Positions 23,531-26,368 of a DNA stretch of 26,368 bases are shown one piece after another (position 1 is the stretch's first letter; each line of letters opens with the position of its first letter). The position numbers and the translations under genes were made by a program. The DNA comes from a virus, in IMG/VR virus record IMGVR_UViG_3300048446_000974, positions 1 through 26,368 of that record; one strand, written 5' to 3'. The notes under the pieces were generated by a model. The model was given only the letters and a program-made list of their open reading frames with translations. It searched no databases and had not been told where the DNA came from.

Positions 23531-24345
23531 TCCTTAACCTCTGTTTCTGGTAATAAAAAAGGTTTGTCCACGGTTTCGTCTGCAAAAGTATGATATTCTG
23601 AAAGCTTGTCCTTAAATTTCTCAGAAGCCATATTAAGAATCTCCATTTCTCTGCCTGTCTTTTCTCTTATCTCTTCATCCTCAAGCATTCTAATTAATCC
23701 TACCCAACTACTTTTACCATCTTCTATTCTTTTAATTCTTTGTTCACGAGTTGCTTTGAGATCTTTACTAATCTTTTGTTGTTCATTAAGTAATTTGGTA
23801 TATTCATTAGTATAATTAGCAATACTATTTCTAGCAAAACTTAATTGGGTTTCCAAGTTTGCTAACCTTGCGGTATCTCTATCTGATTCTGGTAAAGAAT
23901 ATTCGAAGTCTACTTGTTTTTGTAGTTTTTCTGTTTCTGCTATATGTCTTTTTCTTTCCTTCATGGATCTATTAATTAAAATATCAATAGTAATAAATTG
24001 CTTTATCTGCAATTCTTCTGCTGGTAAAACATCTTCACGGAACTGCTTGACTAAGCCTATCCATGTATCTTCAAAATACTGTAGTTCCCCAGTAGCAGTA
24101 TCAAATTGTTTTTGTATCTCATTCCAAAATGTCTTACAGTGCAACTTTTGTTTTAATGTAAAATCTATATCCTTTTCATCATCGTCTATGTATAGATTAT
24201 TTTTCTCTATGTATTTTTTAAGGGTAGAAGAGTTTCTATTTAAATCATTAGATATCTGATTTATGGAAAGTTTTTGTATATTATCCTTGATATATTGCTC
24301 TTCTTCTAAACTTAACTGTCCTCTTTTTTTAGGTATTTTAGTCAT
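23527..24345 (-). CDS. Helix-turn-helix and coiled-coil protein, small terminase candidate
   Basis: The protein has 272 residues. Residues 8-52 form a helix-turn-helix (LSLEEEQYIKDNIQKL, then INQISNDLNRNSSTLKKYI). The rest is almost wholly helical with long heptad-like stretches (about 125-215: INRSMKERKRHIAETEKLQKQ without its first residue, then ETQLSFARNSIANY). An N-terminal DNA-binding fold with a helical oligomerisation core is the design of small terminase subunits, and no other gene here fills that role. The distance from the large terminase (four genes) is larger than usual, so a transcription factor remains possible. The helix-turn-helix resembles that of the 73-residue protein at 25223-25444. 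Confidence 0.6.
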   Translation of the reverse strand: MTKIPKKRGQLSLEEEQYIKDNIQKLSINQISNDLNRNSSTLKKYIEKNNLYIDDDEKDIDFTLKQKLHCKTFWNEIQKQFDTATGELQYFEDTWIGLVKQFREDVLPAEELQIKQFITIDILINRSMKERKRHIAETEKLQKQVDFEYSLPESDRDTARLANLETQLSFARNSIANYTNEYTKLLNEQQKISKDLKATREQRIKRIEDGKSSWVGLIRMLEDEEIREKTGREMEILNMASEKFKDKLSEYHTFADETVDKPFLLPETEVKE

Positions 24346-25021
24346 TTTTATCTTTGATCTCTTTGATAATAAATGTTATATGTTTTTTCAATTTTTCTAA
24401 CTGTTGCTTATTAAGTTTAAGACCGTGTTTAAGTTTTAAATAACTTTCTCTATATTCACACTGAACATTAATATCCAAAAAATCTATAATTTCTTTATTC
24501 TGCATCAATATAAAAAAATTATCCTTAGAATCTAATAAAGATTCGTCAGGTATATAAGAAGGCTGCACAATATTTTTCTTTACACTGTTTCTTTTAGACC
24601 AAGCAGCATGTAAGGGACATTCTTCTTTATCTGTAAACTTAGCACACTGATTAGTAGACTTTAAACAATTTTTATCATAAAACTCACAGGAAAGACAAGG
24701 ATTGTCTGGTCTCTGATAATTATTCCTTTTATAATTAAATAAACGATTTCTTACATGCGTCCATAAAAAATTCTCCAAAGGTCTCTTGTGATCATACTTC
24801 TCAAGACCTTCTATTGCAAATATAGCTGCCTGTTGCTTCATGTCTTCTATATCATGATAAGCGAATCTGAATTTGTGGGCTAATCTTTTAGAAATATTCT
24901 CTAATACTTGTAAAAATTCATCTTCTGGAACTTCTAGCTTCTTAGGTTTAGTTTTCTTTGAGATTTTCGATTTCTTCTTCGTTATCTTCTTGTTTTGCTT
25001 CTTTTGTATTTTTTTCTTCAT
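24338..25021 (-). CDS. Sigma-70 region 2-like factor with Cys cluster
   Basis: The protein has 227 residues. The first 29 are very rich in Lys (KKKIQKKQNKKITKKK). Residues about 36-104 look like sigma region 2: a helix with ISKRLAHKFRF, then DIEDMKQQAAIFAIEGLEKY, and FLWTHVRNRLFNYKR, the core-binding and -10-reading helices. Directly after come Cys109, 112, 119, 126 and 135 with His138, which suggests a zinc-binding insert where region 3 would be. The end (YLKLKHGLKLNKQQLEKLKK) could be a degenerate region 4. Like T4 gp55 it may switch host RNA polymerase to late phage promoters (inference). The start overlaps the upstream gene by 74 bases, and no strong ribosome binding site is seen. Confidence 0.72.
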   Translation of the reverse strand: MKKKIQKKQNKKITKKKSKISKKTKPKKLEVPEDEFLQVLENISKRLAHKFRFAYHDIEDMKQQAAIFAIEGLEKYDHKRPLENFLWTHVRNRLFNYKRNNYQRPDNPCLSCEFYDKNCLKSTNQCAKFTDKEECPLHAAWSKRNSVKKNIVQPSYIPDESLLDSKDNFFILMQNKEIIDFLDINVQCEYRESYLKLKHGLKLNKQQLEKLKKHITFIIKEIKDKND

Positions 25022-25145
25022 TAAGTATATTTGCTATGCTTTTACCATCTGGAATTTGTAATTCTTTTTCTATAGCTAACATATCTTCCTCAGACTCTTT
25101 TACTTTAAGTACTGAAGAAGCCATAATATATTTTTTATTGTCCAT
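24948..25145 (-). CDS. Small acidic protein, first gene of leftward operon
   Basis: The protein has 65 residues if it starts at the ATG at 25145. A TTG 15 bases upstream is in frame, but it lies only about seven bases from the expected transcription start, so I prefer the ATG. The C-terminal third is strongly charged (NEEKNTKEAKQEDNEEEIENL) and probably helical or disordered. The middle (LAIEKELQIPDGKSIANIL) looks like a short amphipathic helix. It overlaps the sigma-like gene by 74 bases in another frame, so the lysine-rich start of that protein and the acidic end of this one share DNA. No family is recognised. A partner of the sigma-like factor is conceivable. Confidence 0.5.
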   Translation of the reverse strand: MDNKKYIMASSVLKVKESEEDMLAIEKELQIPDGKSIANILNEEKNTKEAKQEDNEEEIENLKEN

Positions 25146-25164
25146 ATTTGTTGCTTTCAATTGG

Positions 25165-25194
25165 TTGATTTCTATTATAGTAACGTATTAAAAT
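25165..25194 (+). promoter_or_regulatory. Rightward promoter overlapping the leftward one
   Basis: TTGATT (25165-25170) and TAAAAT (25189-25194) are spaced by 18 bases. The -10 matches five of six and the -35 four of six consensus positions. It would start transcription near 25201, about 20 bases before the ATG at 25223, which has GGA upstream. It overlaps the leftward promoter, so the two may compete. Confidence 0.5.
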
Positions 25195-25204
25195 AAATTG
25201 TCAA
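25174..25204 (-). promoter_or_regulatory. Leftward consensus sigma-70 promoter
   Basis: On the minus strand, a perfect TTGACA (25204-25199) and a perfect TATAAT (25179-25174) are spaced by 19 bases, slightly longer than optimal. Transcription would start near 25167, giving a leader of about 22 bases before the ATG at 25145. It heads the packaging and head operon and should be used by unmodified host polymerase. Confidence 0.75.
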
Positions 25205-25222
25205 TTTAACTTAGGAAAAAAT

Positions 25223-25444
25223 ATGAGAAATTACAAAAGGTGGACACCTAATGAAATGTCTTACATCAAAGACAATTATGTTATTTCGTCCGATGAAAAG
25301 ATAGCTTCAGAGCTAAGCAAAATCACAGGAGAAAATATCACCACTGCAATGATTAGAAGACAAAGACGTAAGCTGAAAATAGCCAAAAGCAGAGGAAGGC
25401 CCAAAAAGACTAATGAAATTAATCTAACATTAGATACACAATAA
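25223..25444 (+). CDS. Small helix-turn-helix DNA-binding protein
   Basis: The protein has 73 residues, with AGGA before the ATG. It looks like a Myb/SANT-like or homeodomain-like helical trio: WTPNEMSYIKDNY, then EKIASELSKITG and a recognition helix ITTAMIRRQRRKLKI, followed by a basic AT-hook-like SRGRPKKTN. The SRGRPKK motif binds AT-rich minor grooves in eukaryotic proteins. The first helix resembles that of the coiled-coil protein at 23527-24345 (EEEQYIKDN). Lying directly at the divergent promoters, it is a good candidate for regulator of one or both. It is followed three bases later by fcl. Confidence 0.65.
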   Translation: MRNYKRWTPNEMSYIKDNYVISSDEKIASELSKITGENITTAMIRRQRRKLKIAKSRGRPKKTNEINLTLDTQ

Positions 25445-25447
25445 CTT

Positions 25448-26368
25448 ATGAAAATATTAATTACTGGGGCTAAAGGCTTCTTGGGATCCTTTTTGACTCC
25501 TAAAGTAAAAGATAAATACGGTGAAAATAATACATTTATATTCGGTAGCTCTGAATATGACCTTAGGGATAAAGGCCAAATTAATTCACTATTTGAAGAT
25601 GTTAAGCCAGATAAGGTCGTTCATTTAGCTGCGGTTGTAGGTGGCATTGGAGCCAATAGGAAAAACCCAGGTAAATTCTTTTATGAAAACATGCTCATGG
25701 GTTTAAACTTGGTAGAAGCTTGTAGGGAGCATCAAGTCGAAAAAGTAGTCAATATCGGAACAGTATGTTCATACCCTAAAATTTTGCCTGTACCATTCAA
25801 GGAACAGGACTTTTGGAATGGATATCCAGAAGAAACCAATGCTCCTTATGGTATTGCTAAAAAGGCTATTATTGTTATGCTACAATCATATTACCAACAA
25901 TATGGCCTAAATAGCACAACACTACTACCTTGTAATCTTTATGGTCCTGGAGACAATTTTGATTTAGAATCTAGTCATGTGATTCCTGCTATGATTCGCA
26001 AAATACATGATTGTCAAAGTTCAGGAGAAAAAGTAACATTCTGGGGTGATGGAAGTCCGACCAGAGAATTTCTATATGTAGATGATGCTGCTGATGCTAT
26101 TATGGCCGCTTTAGAGAAGGATACAGGCCCTGATCCTATCAATATAGGTTCTGGTATAGAAATTAAAATGTGGACCTTAGCGATGCATTTAAAGGACCTG
26201 ATGGAATATAATGATGATATTATATGGAACACAGATATGCCCAACGGACAGCCAAGAAGATGGTTGGATACTAGTAAAAGTAAAATACTAGAATGGAAAT
26301 CAAAAACCAATTTGGCACAAGGTCTCACAGAAACTATAAAATGGTATAAAAATAATTATGATATTTAA
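25448..26368 (+). CDS. fcl: GDP-L-fucose synthase
   Basis: The protein has 306 residues and ends with a stop codon at the last base of the window, so it is complete. It is the bifunctional epimerase and reductase that turns GDP-4-keto-6-deoxymannose into GDP-L-fucose with NADPH. Seen in the sequence are TGAKGFLG (Gly7, 10, 13), AAVVGGIGAN (61-70), typical for the family, Tyr134 and Lys138 in PYGIAKK, and Cys107 and His177, which fall at the places of the catalytic Cys and His of the Escherichia coli enzyme. NLYGPGDNFDLESSHVIPA is a strong family marker. It is the second gene after the rightward promoter and takes the product of gmd on the other strand. Confidence 0.93.
   Translation: MKILITGAKGFLGSFLTPKVKDKYGENNTFIFGSSEYDLRDKGQINSLFEDVKPDKVVHLAAVVGGIGANRKNPGKFFYENMLMGLNLVEACREHQVEKVVNIGTVCSYPKILPVPFKEQDFWNGYPEETNAPYGIAKKAIIVMLQSYYQQYGLNSTTLLPCNLYGPGDNFDLESSHVIPAMIRKIHDCQSSGEKVTFWGDGSPTREFLYVDDAADAIMAALEKDTGPDPINIGSGIEIKMWTLAMHLKDLMEYNDDIIWNTDMPNGQPRRWLDTSKSKILEWKSKTNLAQGLTETIKWYKNNYDI

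Noticed and set aside
25146-25160. TTG start five codons upstream for the small acidic gene
   Set aside because: It is only about seven bases from the expected transcription start and has no ribosome site; the ATG at 25145 fits better.
1-26368. tRNA genes, integrase or attachment sites
   Set aside because: I saw no tRNA-like cloverleaf, recombinase or flanking repeats, so there is no sign of lysogeny in this window.

Overview
This window is a compact block of a tailed double-stranded DNA phage (Caudoviricetes). It is AT-rich by eye, gene-dense, and has no gene-free stretch over 300 bases. The hallmark genes are a large terminase, a portal, a fused prohead protease and scaffold, a HK97-type major capsid protein and head-tail connector candidates. 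The fibre proteins use modules that I associate with phages of marine bacteria and cyanobacteria. An aquatic host is therefore likely, but that is inference, and no host gene or tRNA fixes it.

Almost everything is read on the minus strand, from right to left. At the right end (25.1-25.2 kb) two promoters diverge. The leftward one has perfect TTGACA and TATAAT hexamers. It heads an operon with a small acidic protein, a sigma-70 region 2-like protein with a cysteine cluster, a helix-turn-helix/coiled-coil protein (a small-terminase candidate), GDP-mannose 4,6-dehydratase (gmd), an HNH nuclease, an ERCC4-type nuclease, a Cys-rich protein, the large terminase, portal, protease-scaffold, a probable decoration protein and the major capsid protein. 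Many of these genes overlap by a few bases. A strong intrinsic terminator follows the capsid gene. The rightward promoter drives a small helix-turn-helix protein and GDP-L-fucose synthase (fcl), which ends at the window edge.

Left of the terminator lies a cluster of about 9.7 kb (13.56 to 3.9 kb) of fibre and adhesin-like proteins. It holds a BppU-like N-terminal module, a fibre with an Mtd-like N-terminus, a protein of short LYFAGR-type repeats, an RCC1-like beta-propeller, two fibres sharing a C-terminal tip, an 875-residue fibre whose C-terminal domain recurs in its neighbour, and an RgpF-like glycosyltransferase. Beyond it, at 3.8 kb to 1, come head-tail connector candidates, a protein fusing a BppU-like module, a pentapeptide-like stretch and a P/Homo B domain, and further neck or tail proteins.

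Packaging and head genes are thus co-transcribed with a phage sigma-like factor and with gmd. The second step of GDP-fucose synthesis sits across the divergent promoter, and a glycosyltransferase-like gene lies in the fibre cluster. Together these suggest that the phage makes an activated deoxysugar, either to modify the host surface or to decorate its own virion fibres. Functions rest on motifs read by eye; no database search was run.
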